Shown one piece after another: positions 18,905-30,007 of a stretch of 64,000 bases of DNA; the first letter of the stretch is position 1; each line of letters starts with the position of its first letter. The translations under genes and the position numbers were made by a program. The notes beneath the pieces were generated by a model that was not told the DNA's origin, did no database searches, and saw nothing but the letters and a program-made list of their open reading frames with translations. The DNA is from Citrobacter sp. MGH106 (GTDB lineage Bacteria; Pseudomonadota; Gammaproteobacteria; Enterobacterales; Enterobacteriaceae), in contig NZ_KQ089822.1 in assembly GCF_001037495.1 (NCBI RefSeq), positions 4,111,938-4,175,937 on the forward strand, written 5' to 3'.

Positions 18905-21727
18905 ATGGATAAGATCGAAGTTCGGGGCGCCCGCACCCATAATCTCAAAAACATCAACCTCGTCATCCCGCGCGACAAGCTGATTGTCGTCACCGGGCTT
19001 TCGGGCTCAGGCAAATCCTCGCTTGCTTTCGACACGTTATATGCCGAAGGGCAGCGTCGTTACGTTGAATCCCTTTCCGCGTACGCGCGTCAGTTTCTGT
19101 CGCTGATGGAAAAACCGGATGTCGACCACATTGAGGGGCTGTCTCCTGCCATCTCAATTGAACAAAAATCGACATCCCACAACCCGCGATCCACGGTAGG
19201 CACCATTACCGAAATTCACGACTATCTGCGCCTGCTGTTTGCCCGCGTCGGTGAACCGCGCTGCCCGGACCACGACGTCCCACTGGCAGCACAAACCGTT
19301 AGCCAGATGGTTGATAATGTCCTGTCGCAGCCGGAAGGCAAGCGTCTGATGCTGCTGGCACCAGTAATTAAAGAGCGTAAAGGTGAGCACACCAAAACGC
19401 TGGAAAACCTGGCAGGCCAGGGTTATATCCGTGCGCGAATTGACGGTGAGGTGTGCGACCTTTCCGATCCACCTAAGCTGGAGTTGCAGAAGAAACACAC
19501 CATCGAAGTGGTGATTGATCGTTTCAAAGTGCGCGACGACCTCTCTCAGCGTCTGGCGGAATCTTTTGAGACCGCGCTGGAGCTTTCCGGCGGCACAGCG
19601 ATAGTTGCCGATATGGACAACCCAAAAGCGGAAGAGTTGCTCTTCTCCGCCAACTTTGCCTGTCCGATTTGCGGCTACAGCATGCGCGAACTGGAACCAC
19701 GCCTGTTCTCGTTCAACAACCCGGCTGGTGCGTGTCCAACCTGTGACGGTCTCGGCGTACAGCAGTATTTCGATCCCGATCGGGTGATTCAGAACCCTGA
19801 ACTGTCGCTGGCAGGCGGGGCTATTCGCGGATGGGACCGCCGTAACTTCTATTACTTTCAGATGCTCAAGTCGCTGGCGGAACACTACAAGTTTGATGTG
19901 GAAGCGCCATGGGCCAGCCTGAATCCTGCCGTTCACAAAGTGGTCTTATACGGTTCCGGCAAAGAAAACATTGAATTCAAATATATGAACGATCGCGGCG
20001 ATACATCGGTACGCCGCCATCCGTTCGAAGGCGTATTGCACAATATGGAGCGTCGCTATAAAGAGACGGAATCCAGTGCGGTACGTGAAGAACTCGCAAA
20101 ATTCATCAGCAACCGGCCTTGTGCCAGCTGTGAAGGAACACGTTTACGTCGTGAAGCACGCCATGTATTCGTTGAGAACACACCGCTGCCCGCCATTTCC
20201 GACATGAGCATCGGCCATGCGATGGACTTTTTCAACAATCTCAAGCTCGCGGGCCAGCGGGCGAAGATCGCAGAGAAAATCCTCAAAGAGATTGGCGACC
20301 GTCTCAAGTTCCTGGTTAACGTCGGTCTGAACTACCTGACGCTGTCCCGTTCAGCCGAAACGCTCTCCGGTGGCGAAGCCCAGCGCATCCGTCTGGCAAG
20401 CCAGATCGGCGCAGGCCTGGTGGGCGTAATGTACGTGCTGGATGAACCGTCCATCGGTCTGCACCAGCGCGATAACGAACGCCTGTTAGGTACGCTTATC
20501 CATCTGCGCAATCTGGGTAATACCGTGATAGTGGTGGAACACGATGAAGACGCTATTCGCGCCGCCGATCACGTTATTGATATCGGTCCTGGCGCCGGTG
20601 TCCACGGTGGACAGGTGGTCGCGGAAGGAACGCTGGACGACATCATGGCAGTACCTGAGTCACTGACCGGCCAGTACATGAGTGGCAAGCGCAAGATTGA
20701 AGTGCCGAAACAGCGCGTTGCGGCCGATCCAGAAAAAGTGCTGAAGTTAACCGGCGCACGCGGCAACAACCTGAAAGATGTCACCCTGACGCTGCCAGTT
20801 GGCCTGTTCACGTGTATTACCGGCGTTTCCGGTTCGGGTAAATCGACGCTGATTAACGACACGCTGTTCCCGATTGCCCAGACCCAGCTTAATGGCGCAA
20901 CACTGGCGGAACCCGCGCCGTATCGCGATATTCAGGGACTGGAACATTTCGACAAAGTTATCGATATTGACCAAAGCCCGATTGGTCGTACGCCGCGTTC
21001 TAACCCGGCGACCTATACTGGCGTGTTTACGCCCGTGCGCGAACTGTTTGCTGGCGTACCGGAATCACGCGCGCGCGGCTATACGCCGGGTCGCTTTAGC
21101 TTTAACGTGCGCGGTGGACGCTGCGAAGCCTGCCAGGGCGACGGCGTAATCAAAGTCGAAATGCACTTCCTGCCGGATATCTACGTGCCGTGCGACCAGT
21201 GCAAAGGCAAGCGCTATAACCGTGAAACGCTGGAGATTAAGTACAAGGGCAAGACCATCCACGAAGTGCTGGATATGACGATCGAAGAAGCCCGCGAGTT
21301 CTTTGATGCCGTTCCGGCGCTGGCGCGTAAGCTGCAAACGTTGATGGACGTTGGTCTGACCTACATTCGTCTGGGTCAGTCCGCGACAACGCTCTCCGGT
21401 GGTGAGGCGCAGCGCGTGAAACTGGCACGCGAGCTGTCAAAACGCGGAACCGGCCAGACGTTGTATATTCTGGATGAGCCGACCACAGGTCTGCATTTTG
21501 CAGATATTCAGCAGTTACTGGACGTACTGCACCAGCTCAGAGATCAGGGCAACACCATCGTAGTCATTGAGCATAACCTGGACGTGATTAAAACCGCGGA
21601 CTGGATTGTGGACCTCGGACCGGAAGGCGGGAGCGGCGGCGGCGAAATCCTCGTCTCCGGTACGCCAGAAACGGTTGCCGAGTGTGAAGCTTCGCACACG
21701 GCCCGATTCCTCAAACCCATGCTGTAA
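18905..21727 (+). CDS. uvrA: Excinuclease ABC subunit A
   Basis: 940-residue damage-sensing ATPase of nucleotide excision repair, same length as E. coli UvrA. Two ABC ATPase modules: first Walker [11 protein letters not shown] (residue ~31) with signature [12 protein letters not shown]; second Walker [11 protein letters not shown] (~640) with signature [12 protein letters not shown]. Zinc modules CPICGY (~253) and CEACQGDG / CDQCKGKR (~740-766) are complete. It forms UvrA2B and hands damage to UvrB. SOS controlled through the box upstream. Confidence 0.98.
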   Translation: MDKIEVRGARTHNLKNINLVIPRDKLIVVTGLSGSGKSSLAFDTLYAEGQRRYVESLSAYARQFLSLMEKPDVDHIEGLSPAISIEQKSTSHNPRSTVGTITEIHDYLRLLFARVGEPRCPDHDVPLAAQTVSQMVDNVLSQPEGKRLMLLAPVIKERKGEHTKTLENLAGQGYIRARIDGEVCDLSDPPKLELQKKHTIEVVIDRFKVRDDLSQRLAESFETALELSGGTAIVADMDNPKAEELLFSANFACPICGYSMRELEPRLFSFNNPAGACPTCDGLGVQQYFDPDRVIQNPELSLAGGAIRGWDRRNFYYFQMLKSLAEHYKFDVEAPWASLNPAVHKVVLYGSGKENIEFKYMNDRGDTSVRRHPFEGVLHNMERRYKETESSAVREELAKFISNRPCASCEGTRLRREARHVFVENTPLPAISDMSIGHAMDFFNNLKLAGQRAKIAEKILKEIGDRLKFLVNVGLNYLTLSRSAETLSGGEAQRIRLASQIGAGLVGVMYVLDEPSIGLHQRDNERLLGTLIHLRNLGNTVIVVEHDEDAIRAADHVIDIGPGAGVHGGQVVAEGTLDDIMAVPESLTGQYMSGKRKIEVPKQRVAADPEKVLKLTGARGNNLKDVTLTLPVGLFTCITGVSGSGKSTLINDTLFPIAQTQLNGATLAEPAPYRDIQGLEHFDKVIDIDQSPIGRTPRSNPATYTGVFTPVRELFAGVPESRARGYTPGRFSFNVRGGRCEACQGDGVIKVEMHFLPDIYVPCDQCKGKRYNRETLEIKYKGKTIHEVLDMTIEEAREFFDAVPALARKLQTLMDVGLTYIRLGQSATTLSGGEAQRVKLARELSKRGTGQTLYILDEPTTGLHFADIQQLLDVLHQLRDQGNTIVVIEHNLDVIKTADWIVDLGPEGGSGGGEILVSGTPETVAECEASHTARFLKPML

Positions 21728-21738
21728 TTGCGCGAATG

Positions 21739-21766
21739 CCGCTTCCTGAATCATCAGGGAGCGGCA
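21739..21766. terminator. Hairpin between uvrA and yjbR
   Basis: Inverted repeat GCCGCTTCCTGA-ATCA-TCAGGGAGCGGC followed by AAATTT, filling the 42-base gap between two convergent genes. Likely a shared bidirectional terminator, though the T-run is short. Confidence 0.7.
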
Positions 21767-21769
21767 AAT

Positions 21770-22120
21770 TTACGCCAGCAGTTTGCGCTTATCTTCCGGC
21801 AGCGTGTTTACGGCCTGTTGCCAGGAGGCATCGACCAGATAGTAAATCTGAGAATCCGGTAACGAGCCATCCAGATATACCGTGCTCCAGTGCGCTTTAT
21901 TCAGATGTCTGCTTGGCCTTACGTCACTATGCTGCTGACGTAATAACTCTGCCAGTTCAGGGCTGGTTTTCAGAGACACCGCCGGGCGACCTTCCACCTC
22001 TTTTACCATGGCAAAAAGCACATCTTCGACTTTAATTTGTGTGGCTTTCCAGTCACTGTGGACGCTCTGCTCCGCACCTGTTTTTGCCATGCAGTATTGC
22101 AGCAACTCCGAATTCGTCAT
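21770..22120 (-). CDS. yjbR: MmcQ/YjbR family protein
   Basis: 116-residue protein close to E. coli YjbR. Family knowledge: the fold resembles CyaY (frataxin-like) and DNA-binding modules, with no established biochemical role. Seen: the conserved VRPSRHLNKAHWSTVYLDG segment in the second half. ATG at 22120 (MTNSELLQYC) is chosen because it matches the family start; an upstream in-frame ATG would add 13 residues. Monocistronic; convergent with uvrA. Confidence 0.88.
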   Translation of the reverse strand: MTNSELLQYCMAKTGAEQSVHSDWKATQIKVEDVLFAMVKEVEGRPAVSLKTSPELAELLRQQHSDVRPSRHLNKAHWSTVYLDGSLPDSQIYYLVDASWQQAVNTLPEDKRKLLA

Positions 22121-22247
22121 TTTTATTCCCCTTACCAGCATATCGCCTGATGAGAACATCTTTTACTCAGTGTGCAGCAAGTCAGCGAAAGGTAAAAGCC
22201 AGTAACGCAAATTTGTTTAAAAAAACAGCAACTGAAAAAGCGGCTCC

Positions 22248-22961
22248 TTAGTACTCGGAGTTCACGATCACCTCTTCACCAAACCCTCCAGCCTGTGGCA
22301 ACGGTTTATAGGTGGAGTTGGAAGCACGTAAAATGCGAATACCGCGAATACCGACCTCACGGGCCGCAGTGATGTCATTGTCGGAATCGCCGTAATACAT
22401 ACGGATGTTTTTATCCTGCAACCACTGCGTTTTGGTGTTCTGTCCGGGTTTGTCACCCGCGAAGATAACCGGATTCATATTGGCGGGTGGAATATGGAAG
22501 TTGTCGGACAGCGTTTTAGAAACCGTTTCGGTTTTGGTCTGGCTACGCCCGGTCACAAAAAAGATGCTGTCGCCGCGACGCACGTGCATATCAATAAGCT
22601 GTCGCGCCACTTCTTTCGGGATACTGAACTCATCCCAGCCATTATTCATTTTCTCCCAGAAGGCCGGATTCTTCAGGTAATCCTCGCTGTCCGGGGAGTA
22701 CGTTTTTTTGCCACGCCAGAATCCCGGGCTGGAAAAGAGAACCGTATCATCAATATCAAATCCGACAGCCATCGGCGGACGACCAGTCAGACTATTTTCA
22801 ATTTGTGCGACAGAAACCCAATGAATAGGAGCCTGCTCAGCAAGTTTTGCAACGTTAGTGCCTGGATTAAGCTGAGAGGGAGAAGAAACTAAAGCCTGGG
22901 CGGAATGGTTTAATGTGAACAATAAACAAACGGCACTCAGTGCCAAAGAAATCTTGCGCAT
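22248..22961 (-). CDS. aphA: Class B acid phosphatase AphA
   Basis: 237-residue periplasmic phosphatase/phosphotransferase, same length as E. coli AphA. Signal peptide residues ~1-23 (ends HSAQA). DDDD-superfamily motifs are complete: FDIDDTVLF near residue 69, the VTGRSQ motif in the middle and [11 protein letters not shown] near residue 190. It dephosphorylates nucleotides and other organic phosphomonoesters in the periplasm. A long spacer with a REP-like repeat separates it from tyrB. Confidence 0.95.
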   Translation of the reverse strand: MRKISLALSAVCLLFTLNHSAQALVSSPSQLNPGTNVAKLAEQAPIHWVSVAQIENSLTGRPPMAVGFDIDDTVLFSSPGFWRGKKTYSPDSEDYLKNPAFWEKMNNGWDEFSIPKEVARQLIDMHVRRGDSIFFVTGRSQTKTETVSKTLSDNFHIPPANMNPVIFAGDKPGQNTKTQWLQDKNIRMYYGDSDNDITAAREVGIRGIRILRASNSTYKPLPQAGGFGEEVIVNSEY

Positions 22962-23104
22962 ATTTTTCCCTAATTAGTCAGTTAGTTATGATTTTTTTAT
23001 TAACAACTGGTCAAAAAGCTATCTGACCTTACCCCCTGAGGGGGGGGAAAGGAAGGGCTTTATCTGGTTTTGTTACAGAAAAAGAGAACGATCACATATG
23101 AATA

Positions 23105-23192
23105 GAGGCATGTCACGTAGGCCAGATAAGGTATTTACGCTACCATCTGGCACACAAAACCTGATGGTGTTTCCATTATCTGACCTACGTGT
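23105..23192. repeat. REP-like inverted repeat upstream of aphA, 3' of tyrB
   Basis: CACGTAGGCCAGATAAGG and TTATCTGACCTACGTG are inverted over about 85 bases, with inner arms CATCTGGCAC and CTGATGGTG. This is the geometry of a two-unit REP element, with a diverged core (AGATAAGG in place of GGATAAGG). It sits just after the tyrB stop. Confidence 0.7.
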
Positions 23193-23207
23193 TTCGGGAA
23201 AAAAATA

Positions 23208-24401
23208 TTACATTACCGCAGCAAACGCCTTCGCCACGCGCTGAACGTTACTGTGGTTCAGACCGGCCACACACATACGACCGCTGGCAATCAGGTAAAC
23301 ACCAAACTCATCACGCAGACGATCAACCTGGGCTGCGCTCAGTCCGGTATAGCTGAACATACCGCGCTGTTGCAGCAGATAATCAAAATCGCGACCAGGG
23401 ATCTCAGTATTAAGAACGTTGACCAGTTCCTGACGCATCGCCTGGATACGGGTACGCATACCCTCTACTTCAGCCAGCCAACTGGCTCTGAGCTCATCAT
23501 CCCCCAGTACGGCAGCAACAACCTGAGCACCAAAGTTCGGCGGACTGGAATAGTTACGACGAACGGTGGCTTTTAACTGTCCCAGTACGCGACTTGCCGT
23601 CTCAGCATCTTCACAGACAACGGAAAGCCCGCCGACACGCTCGCCATACAGTGAGAAAATTTTTGAGAACGAATTGCCGACCAGAGCAGGCAATCCGGCG
23701 CTGGCAATAGCACGGATCGCGTAGGCATCATCATCCATTCCGGCGCCAAAACCTTGATAGGCAATATCCAGAAACGGGATCAGGTCGCGTGCTTTCAGTA
23801 TCTCGATGACCGTATCCCACTGAGCATGAGTCAGATCTGCACCGGTTGGGTTATGACAGCACGGATGCAGCAGCACAATGCTGCGCGCCGGTAAGGTATT
23901 GAGCGTTGCTAACAGATCGTTGAAACGCACGCCATTGGTTGCATTGTCATACCAAGGGTAAGTACTGACTTCGAACCCGGCGCCTTCAAAAATTGCGATA
24001 TGGTTTTCCCACGTCGGATCGCTGACCCACACGCCAGAATCAGGAAAATAGCGTTTCAGGAAATCAGCGCCCACTTTTAGCGCGCCCGATCCCCCCATCG
24101 TCTGAATCGTCGCTACACGCTGTTGCTGGAGAATCGGGTGTTCTGCGCCAAACAGCAGTTTTCCGATAGTATGGCGATAGCTATTCAACCCTTCCATTGG
24201 CAGGTACAGGGAAGCACCATGTGGCTTAGCATTAAGCCGCGCTTCCGCTTCAACTACGGCTTTAAGCTCAGGAATAATCCCGTCTTCGTTGTAATACAGG
24301 CCGATACTGAGGTTCACTTTGTCGCTACGTGAATCTTCTTGGAAACGCTCCATGAGCGATAAAATCGGGTCGCCAGCATAGGCGTCAACTTTTTGGAACA
24401 C
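23208..24401 (-). CDS. tyrB: Aromatic amino acid aminotransferase TyrB
   Basis: 397-residue PLP-dependent aminotransferase, same length as E. coli TyrB. It makes tyrosine, phenylalanine and leucine from their keto acids with glutamate. The PLP lysine is in [15 protein letters not shown] near residue 247; the [13 protein letters not shown] motif is near residue 190. GTG at 24401 ([12 protein letters not shown]) is the start: it has a GGAG site about 9 bases upstream and matches the E. coli GTG start, although the frame is open 43 codons further. Downstream of alr on the same strand, separated by a REP. Confidence 0.96.
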   Translation of the reverse strand: MFQKVDAYAGDPILSLMERFQEDSRSDKVNLSIGLYYNEDGIIPELKAVVEAEARLNAKPHGASLYLPMEGLNSYRHTIGKLLFGAEHPILQQQRVATIQTMGGSGALKVGADFLKRYFPDSGVWVSDPTWENHIAIFEGAGFEVSTYPWYDNATNGVRFNDLLATLNTLPARSIVLLHPCCHNPTGADLTHAQWDTVIEILKARDLIPFLDIAYQGFGAGMDDDAYAIRAIASAGLPALVGNSFSKIFSLYGERVGGLSVVCEDAETASRVLGQLKATVRRNYSSPPNFGAQVVAAVLGDDELRASWLAEVEGMRTRIQAMRQELVNVLNTEIPGRDFDYLLQQRGMFSYTGLSAAQVDRLRDEFGVYLIASGRMCVAGLNHSNVQRVAKAFAAVM

Positions 24402-24487
24402 GCGATGGTTCTCCAGGTTTACAGGCAGGGGATAAAGACACAATAAACCGGAAGTGAGAGAAGATCGAGAGGATGTTGAGGGGAATA

Positions 24488-24528
24488 TTGCCGGATGGCG
24501 GCGGAACCGCCTTATCCGGCTTATAACC
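24488..24528. repeat. REP element between alr and tyrB
   Basis: TGCCGGATGGCGGCGGAACC with the partner GCCTTATCCGGCTTATAA, a single REP unit just after the alr stop (alr and tyrB read on the minus strand). Confidence 0.85.
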
Positions 24529-24532
24529 AAAT

Positions 24533-25612
24533 TTAGTCCACGTACTTCATCGCTACTCTTGACGTCAGGCGCGTGATAAGTTCGTAAGCACTTACTTTTG
24601 TCATTTCAGCAATACGCTCAACCGGCAGGCCATCACCCCACAGGATCACCGGGTCGCCAGCTTTATCCTGCGCATCAGGGCCTAAATCAACGCAAATCAT
24701 ATCCATCGCAACGCGCCCGACTATCGGCACTTCCCGGCCATTAACCAGTACTGGCGTACCAGAGGGAGCCGCACGCGGATAACCGTCTCCATACCCCATC
24801 GCCACGACGCCCAGACGCGTGTCGCGCTCACTGAGCCACGTTCCGCCGTAACCAACAGGTTCTCCTGCTTTATGTTCGCGTACCGCAATCAGGCTGGAGG
24901 TGAGTGACATCACCGGCTTGCAGCCGAAATCTGCACCTGTGGAGTGATTTTCCAACGGTGATACACCATACAGAATCAACCCCGGACGCGCCCAGTCGAA
25001 GTGAGACTGTGGCCACAACAGGATGCCGCCAGAAGCGGCGATAGAACGCTGGCCCGGCTTGCCTTCACAGAAGCTATTGAAGATATCGAGCTGCTTTTCG
25101 GTTGCACCGCACTCGGGTTCATCTGCACGAGCAAAGTGGCTAACAATATTGACCGGCTGACGCACGTTTTCACACTGCGTTAAACGCTGATAAAAGGCCT
25201 CGGCCTGCTCAGGGCGTACGCCCAGACGGTGCATTCCGGTGTCGAGCTTCATCCATACGGTGACCGGTTCAGCCAGTTCTGCCGCTTCCAGGGCATCAAG
25301 TTGTTCCTGGTTGTGCACGGCGGTATGCAGACGCTGTGCGGAGATAGTCGGCAGATCGGCTGCATCGAAAAAACCCTCCAGCAGCAGGATGGGTTGCGTG
25401 ATCCCTCCCGCGCGCAGCCGCAGGGCTTCTTCAAGACGAGCGACACCAAAAGCGTCCGCATCGGGGAGCGTTCGCGCGGTCTCTAACAGACCGTGTCCGT
25501 AAGCGTTCGCTTTCACGACCGCAACCAGTTTGCTGGCAGGCGCCAGTTCACGCAGACGTTGCAGGTTGTGTCGCAGAGCGCGGCGGTTAATGACTACAGT
25601 TGCCGCTTGCAT
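24533..25612 (-). CDS. alr: Alanine racemase, biosynthetic
   Basis: 359-residue fold-type III PLP enzyme, same length as E. coli Alr, converting L- to D-alanine for peptidoglycan. PLP lysine in [10 protein letters not shown] (K34); catalytic tyrosine in GYGGTWL near residue 255; [11 protein letters not shown] near the C-terminal domain. Lies downstream of dnaB on the same strand. Confidence 0.97.
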   Translation of the reverse strand: MQAATVVINRRALRHNLQRLRELAPASKLVAVVKANAYGHGLLETARTLPDADAFGVARLEEALRLRAGGITQPILLLEGFFDAADLPTISAQRLHTAVHNQEQLDALEAAELAEPVTVWMKLDTGMHRLGVRPEQAEAFYQRLTQCENVRQPVNIVSHFARADEPECGATEKQLDIFNSFCEGKPGQRSIAASGGILLWPQSHFDWARPGLILYGVSPLENHSTGADFGCKPVMSLTSSLIAVREHKAGEPVGYGGTWLSERDTRLGVVAMGYGDGYPRAAPSGTPVLVNGREVPIVGRVAMDMICVDLGPDAQDKAGDPVILWGDGLPVERIAEMTKVSAYELITRLTSRVAMKYVD

Positions 25613-25644
25613 TTGTGTTCCTTGAATTATGTGTCTGGAATTTG

Positions 25645-25735
25645 GTGTTATTGGTGCAGCGAGTTTGGGTGCGGCAAACGCTCAGCCACCAGAGCGTACT
25701 AAAGTACGTGGGGATGACGAGCACTCCCCAATCCT
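25645..25735. repeat. Degenerate ERIC-like repeat between dnaB and alr
   Basis: The 151-base gap contains GAGCGTACTAAAGTACGTGG followed by GGATGACGAGC and an inverted CTCCCCAATCC. The order (GTAC...AGTAC then a GGGG-type arm) resembles the centre of ERIC, but no clear ERIC ends are seen. It could equally be an unrelated hairpin that ends or attenuates the dnaB message. Weak call. Confidence 0.35.
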
Positions 25736-25763
25736 TAAATCGCAAACAAAATGGCCAAATTAT

Positions 25764-27179
25764 TTACTCATCATCGTATTGTGGTCCGGCATAGTTATCA
25801 AAGCGTGACCACTGGCCGTTAAACGTCAGACGTACCGTGCCGATAGGACCGTTACGCTGCTTACCAATAATAATTTCTGCGATCCCTTTCAGATCGCTGT
25901 TCTCGTGATAAACCTCATCACGATAGATAAACATGATTAAGTCGGCGTCCTGCTCGATGGAGCCTGATTCACGCAAATCCGAGTTGACCGGGCGTTTGTC
26001 GGCGCGTTGTTCCAAAGAACGGTTAAGCTGCGACAATGCCACCACCGGCACATGCAGTTCTTTTGCTAACGCTTTCAGTGAGCGAGAAATTTCAGCAATT
26101 TCCAGCGTACGGTTGTCGGAAAGCGACGGCACGCGCATAAGCTGAAGGTAGTCGATCATGATAAGCCCGATACCGCCGTGCTCACGAGCGATACGGCGCG
26201 CGCGCGAACGCACTTCCGTCGGCGTCAGACCGGAGGAATCATCAATATAGATGTTTCGTTTCTCCAGCAAAATACCCATTGTTCCGGAAATTCGCGCCCA
26301 GTCTTCATCATCCAGTTGACCAGTACGAATTTTGGTCTGATCCACGCGCGAAAGCGAGGCCAGGGAACGCATCATAATCTGCTCAGAGGGCATCTCAAGA
26401 GAAAAGATGAGTACGGGCTTATCCTGTAACATCGCTGCGTTTTCGACGAGGTTCATCGCAAATGTCGTTTTACCCATCGATGGACGCGCCGCGACGATGA
26501 TCAGATCTGACGGCTGCAAACCTGCAGTCTTTTTATTGAGATCGTCATAACCGGTATTCACTCCGGTGACGCCATCATGCGGTTGCTGGAACAACTGTTC
26601 TATACGCGCGACGGTCGCATCCAACACATCGGCGATGTTTTTCGGACCTTCGTCTTTATTGGCGCGGCTTTCAGCGATTTTAAAGACGCGAGATTCCGCC
26701 AGATCGAGCAGGTCTTCACTGGAGCGCCCCTGCGGATCGAAACCCGCGTCGGCTATTTCATGGGCGACAGAAATCATATCGCGAACAACGGCACGTTCGC
26801 GGACAATATCGGCATACGCGCTAATGTTCGCCGCACTTGGCGTATTTTTAGATAACTCAGCCAGGTAAGCAAAACCGCCGACGCTGTCCAGTTGTCCCTG
26901 AACTTCCAGCGACTCTGCCAGTGTAATCAGATCGATGGGTTTTCCCATCTCCTGCAGGCGGTGCATTTCTGTGAAGATATGCCGATGTGGTCGGGTGTAA
27001 AAATCCTCCGCAACCACGCGCTCGGCCACATCGTCCCAGCGTTCGTTATCCAGCATTAAACCGCCCAACACCGACTGTTCCGCTTCAATCGAGTGCGGCG
27101 GCACTTTCAGTCCCGCAACCTGCGGATCGCGGTCACGAGCATCAGTCTGTTGTTTGTTGAAGGGTTTATTTCCTGCCAT
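25764..27179 (-). CDS. dnaB: Replicative DNA helicase DnaB
   Basis: 471-residue RecA-fold hexameric helicase, same length as E. coli. N-terminal primase-binding domain residues ~20-170 (EAEQSVLGGLMLDN at its start), linker, then the C-terminal motor with Walker A ARPSMGKTTFA near residue 230, Walker B LIMIDYLQLM near residue 340 and the arginine-finger region near the end. Unwinds the lagging strand template at the fork. Divergent from qorA. No intein. Confidence 0.98.
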   Translation of the reverse strand: MAGNKPFNKQQTDARDRDPQVAGLKVPPHSIEAEQSVLGGLMLDNERWDDVAERVVAEDFYTRPHRHIFTEMHRLQEMGKPIDLITLAESLEVQGQLDSVGGFAYLAELSKNTPSAANISAYADIVRERAVVRDMISVAHEIADAGFDPQGRSSEDLLDLAESRVFKIAESRANKDEGPKNIADVLDATVARIEQLFQQPHDGVTGVNTGYDDLNKKTAGLQPSDLIIVAARPSMGKTTFAMNLVENAAMLQDKPVLIFSLEMPSEQIMMRSLASLSRVDQTKIRTGQLDDEDWARISGTMGILLEKRNIYIDDSSGLTPTEVRSRARRIAREHGGIGLIMIDYLQLMRVPSLSDNRTLEIAEISRSLKALAKELHVPVVALSQLNRSLEQRADKRPVNSDLRESGSIEQDADLIMFIYRDEVYHENSDLKGIAEIIIGKQRNGPIGTVRLTFNGQWSRFDNYAGPQYDDE

Positions 27180-27260
27180 AGTGAATGGAGTTACCGAGAT
27201 AAAGAATGGGTCGAAAGATTACCATATAAGTAGACCCTTACGATACGTTCTGGAGGATAC

Positions 27261-28244
27261 ATGGCAACACGTATTGAATTTCATAAGCACGGCGGGCCTG
27301 ATGTTCTGAAGGCTGTGGAGTTTGCGCCCGTTGACCCGGCGGAACATGAAATCCAGGTCGAAAACAAAGCGATTGGCATCAATTATATTGATACTTACAT
27401 CCGTAGCGGGCTTTATCCGCCGCCATCATTACCCAGTGGTCTGGGCACCGAGGCTGCTGGCGTAGTCAGCAAAGTCGGCAGCGGTGTGAAGCACATTAAA
27501 ACCGGCGATCGGGTCGTCTATGCTCAGTCCGTACTCGGCGCTTACAGTTCAGTGCATAACGTTCCAGCTGATAAAGTCGCCATTCTGCCCAATGCCATTT
27601 CGTTTGAGCAGGCTGCCGCCTCCTTCCTGAAAGGGCTTACCGTTTTTTATCTGTTACGCAAAACCTATGAAATCCAGCCTGGCGAACCGTTTTTGTTCCA
27701 TGCTGCGGCAGGGGGTGTCGGTCTGATTGCCTGTCAGTGGGCAAAAGCATTGGGTGCAAAACTGATTGGTACCGTCGGCAACGCGCAAAAAGCGCAAATT
27801 GCCTTGCAGGCCGGTGCATGGCAGGTGATTAACTACCGTGAAGAAAGCATTGTCGAGCGCGTTAAAGAGATAACTGGCGGTAAAAAAGTTCGGGTGGTTT
27901 ACGATTCGGTAGGGAAAGATACCTGGGAAGCTTCGCTGGATTGTCTGCAGCGCCGGGGACTGATGGTAAGTTTCGGTAACGCTTCCGGACCAGTGACTGG
28001 CGTAAACTTAGGTATTCTGAATCAGAAAGGCTCGTTATATGTGACGCGCCCTTCTCTTCAGGGTTACATCACCAACCACAATGAGTTAGCCGAAGCCAGC
28101 AATGAGCTTTTTTCGCTGATTGCCAGCGGGGTTATCAAGGTTGATGTGGCAGAGAGTCAGAAGTATGCCCTGAAAGATGCGCAACGCGCGCATGAAGTCC
28201 TGGAAAGCCGGGCGACGCAGGGTTCAAGTCTTCTGATCCCTTAA
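27261..28244 (+). CDS. qorA: NADPH:quinone oxidoreductase QorA
   Basis: 327-residue medium-chain dehydrogenase/reductase of the zeta-crystallin group, same length as E. coli Qor. The nucleotide-binding Rossmann motif AAAGGVGLIACQWAKALGA is near residue 150; no structural zinc cysteines, as expected for the quinone reductases. Reduces quinones using NADPH. RBS GGAGG 5 bases before ATG. Divergent from dnaB, 81 bases apart. Confidence 0.95.
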   Translation: MATRIEFHKHGGPDVLKAVEFAPVDPAEHEIQVENKAIGINYIDTYIRSGLYPPPSLPSGLGTEAAGVVSKVGSGVKHIKTGDRVVYAQSVLGAYSSVHNVPADKVAILPNAISFEQAAASFLKGLTVFYLLRKTYEIQPGEPFLFHAAAGGVGLIACQWAKALGAKLIGTVGNAQKAQIALQAGAWQVINYREESIVERVKEITGGKKVRVVYDSVGKDTWEASLDCLQRRGLMVSFGNASGPVTGVNLGILNQKGSLYVTRPSLQGYITNHNELAEASNELFSLIASGVIKVDVAESQKYALKDAQRAHEVLESRATQGSSLLIP

Positions 28245-28372
28245 TTTCTACCGTTCCTAATTCATTTCAGTAGCAGGAAAAAAACCGATACGTTACTGAA
28301 GCTTGTGTCCGGGGTCAGTGAAAACATCCAGCACACCAGCGGTTTGAATGATGGCGGGAATACAAAGAAATT

Positions 28373-28404
28373 GGGCTTCCCGCAGGAAGCCCTTTCTTTT
28401 TTTA
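28373..28404 (+). terminator. Terminator downstream of qorA
   Basis: GGGCTTCC-CGCA-GGAAGCCC followed by TTTCTTTTTTT. It lies 129 bases after the qorA stop; the intervening stretch contains no gene that I can support. Confidence 0.88.
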
Positions 28405-28528
28405 GTTCGGCTGTATGTAGGGTACAGCTCGATGAATTCGTTAACGGCGTAATAGTGACAGATTTGATTATCAATTCCTATTTGGTTCTAAAAGCAAAGT
28501 TGCATGTTGTGACGAACCACTCAATACC

Positions 28529-28771
28529 TTAGTAAAACCGACGGTTATTGCGCTGATACTGTGGGACTTTTGGCGCTTTTATCGCCTTGATAACCCATAC
28601 CACAGCAATGGCCAGTAACAACCAGGGCAACAATTTAATCATTAACGCAAACAAGCCACCCAAAAACATCACTGCGGTAGCCACCATCAATGCAGCCAGC
28701 ACACCCAGCAGTGATACACCGGTGACCATCAGCATGATAAAAAAGCCAACGACAAAAAGTAGTTCCAGCAT
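28529..28771 (-). CDS. pspG: Phage shock protein PspG
   Basis: 80-residue inner membrane protein matching E. coli PspG (YjbO): two to three hydrophobic segments (residues ~5-45 and ~50-62) and a basic C-terminus PKVPQYQRNNRRFY. Effector of the phage shock response to inner membrane stress. It is expected to be activated by PspF at the sigma-54 promoter found 35 bases upstream. Confidence 0.93.
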   Translation of the reverse strand: MLELLFVVGFFIMLMVTGVSLLGVLAALMVATAVMFLGGLFALMIKLLPWLLLAIAVVWVIKAIKAPKVPQYQRNNRRFY

Positions 28772-28805
28772 GGTGCTCTCCCGAAATGAAAACTCTCCAG
28801 AGTCT

Positions 28806-28821
28806 TACAAAAAGCATGCCA
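28806..28821 (-). promoter_or_regulatory. Sigma-54 promoter of pspG
   Basis: Minus-strand reading TGGCATGCTTTTTGTA has the -24 GG and -12 G(T) boxes at the correct 12-base spacing, against consensus TGGCACG-N4-TTGCW; the only core deviation is T for C in the -12 box. It ends 35 bases upstream of the pspG start, consistent with PspF/sigma-54 control known for this gene. Confidence 0.82.
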
Positions 28822-28903
28822 AAATTATTTTATTGATTTATAAAGAAAACGCCCCGCGACATAGCGCAGGGCATGGTGAAATTGACTAACTTTTGGCGAG
28901 AAA

Positions 28904-29902
28904 TTAACGCTTGTCGGCCACCAGCTTTAACGCATGTTCCAGGACGTTAATATCAGCACCTGCTTTATGCGCATTTTCACTCAGGTAACGGCGCCACTGA
29001 CGTGCCCCAGGGATCCCCTGAAACAAGCCGAGCATATGGCGGGTAACATGACCAAGATAGGTTCCCTTGCTCAGTTCACGCTCAATATACGGATACATTG
29101 CGCGCACTACGGCAACAGGATCGGCATCGGTGGTAGTTGCAGCAAAAATTTCGCGGTCCACAGAGGCCAGCATACCAGGATTTTGATAGGCTTCACGCCC
29201 TACCATCACACCATCCATATGTTGAAGATGCGTTTTTGCATCGAGCAGCGATTTAATACCACCGTTGATCGACATGGTCAGGTGTGGAAAGTCACGCTTC
29301 AACTGATAGACACGTTCATAATCCAACGGTGGGATCTCACGGTTTTCTTTCGGGCTTAGCCCGGAAAGCCAGGCCTTACGCGCGTGGATGATAAACATCT
29401 CACACTCGCCTTTACCGGAGACCGTATTGATGAAATCACACAGGAATTCGTAGCTGTCCTGGTCATCAATGCCGATACGAGTTTTGACCGTTACCGGAAT
29501 TGACACCACATCACGCATCGCTTTGACGCAATCGGCAACCAGCTGTGCGTTCGCCATCAAACAGGCACCGAACATGCCATTCTGGACACGATCGGAAGGG
29601 CAACCCACATTGAGGTTAATTTCGTTGTAGCCACGTTCTTCAGCCAGCTTCGCGCATTGCGCCAGCGCTGCCGGGTCGCTCCCCCCTAACTGGAGCGCGA
29701 CCGGATGCTCCTCTTCGCTATACGCCAGATAGTCGCCTTTCCCATGAATAATTGCCCCGGTGGTCACCATCTCCGTATAGAGCAACGTTTGGCTGGACAG
29801 TAAGCGCAAAAAGTAGCGGCAGTGTCTGTCCGTCCAGTCGAGCATCGGCGCGATAGAAAAACGATGAGCAGGAAAAGCAGTAGGCTGAGATTCAGGCAGC
29901 AT
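28904..29902 (-). CDS. dusA: tRNA-dihydrouridine synthase A
   Basis: 332-residue flavoenzyme (E. coli about 330) that reduces U20 and U20a in tRNA D-loops. TIM barrel with the FMN-binding [12 protein letters not shown] start near residue 17, the catalytic cysteine in [12 protein letters not shown] near residue 105, and VKTRIGIDD and MSINGGIKS further on. Monocistronic. Confidence 0.96.
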   Translation of the reverse strand: MLPESQPTAFPAHRFSIAPMLDWTDRHCRYFLRLLSSQTLLYTEMVTTGAIIHGKGDYLAYSEEEHPVALQLGGSDPAALAQCAKLAEERGYNEINLNVGCPSDRVQNGMFGACLMANAQLVADCVKAMRDVVSIPVTVKTRIGIDDQDSYEFLCDFINTVSGKGECEMFIIHARKAWLSGLSPKENREIPPLDYERVYQLKRDFPHLTMSINGGIKSLLDAKTHLQHMDGVMVGREAYQNPGMLASVDREIFAATTTDADPVAVVRAMYPYIERELSKGTYLGHVTRHMLGLFQGIPGARQWRRYLSENAHKAGADINVLEHALKLVADKR

Positions 29903-30007
29903 GGCGAATAATTAAGCATCCGGTTAAAAAGGGGCGCTACTATAGCATAGACCGTTACGATAGTGAGCCACATCGTCGCGGGAACTCACGCCCCTGCCGA
30001 GACAAGG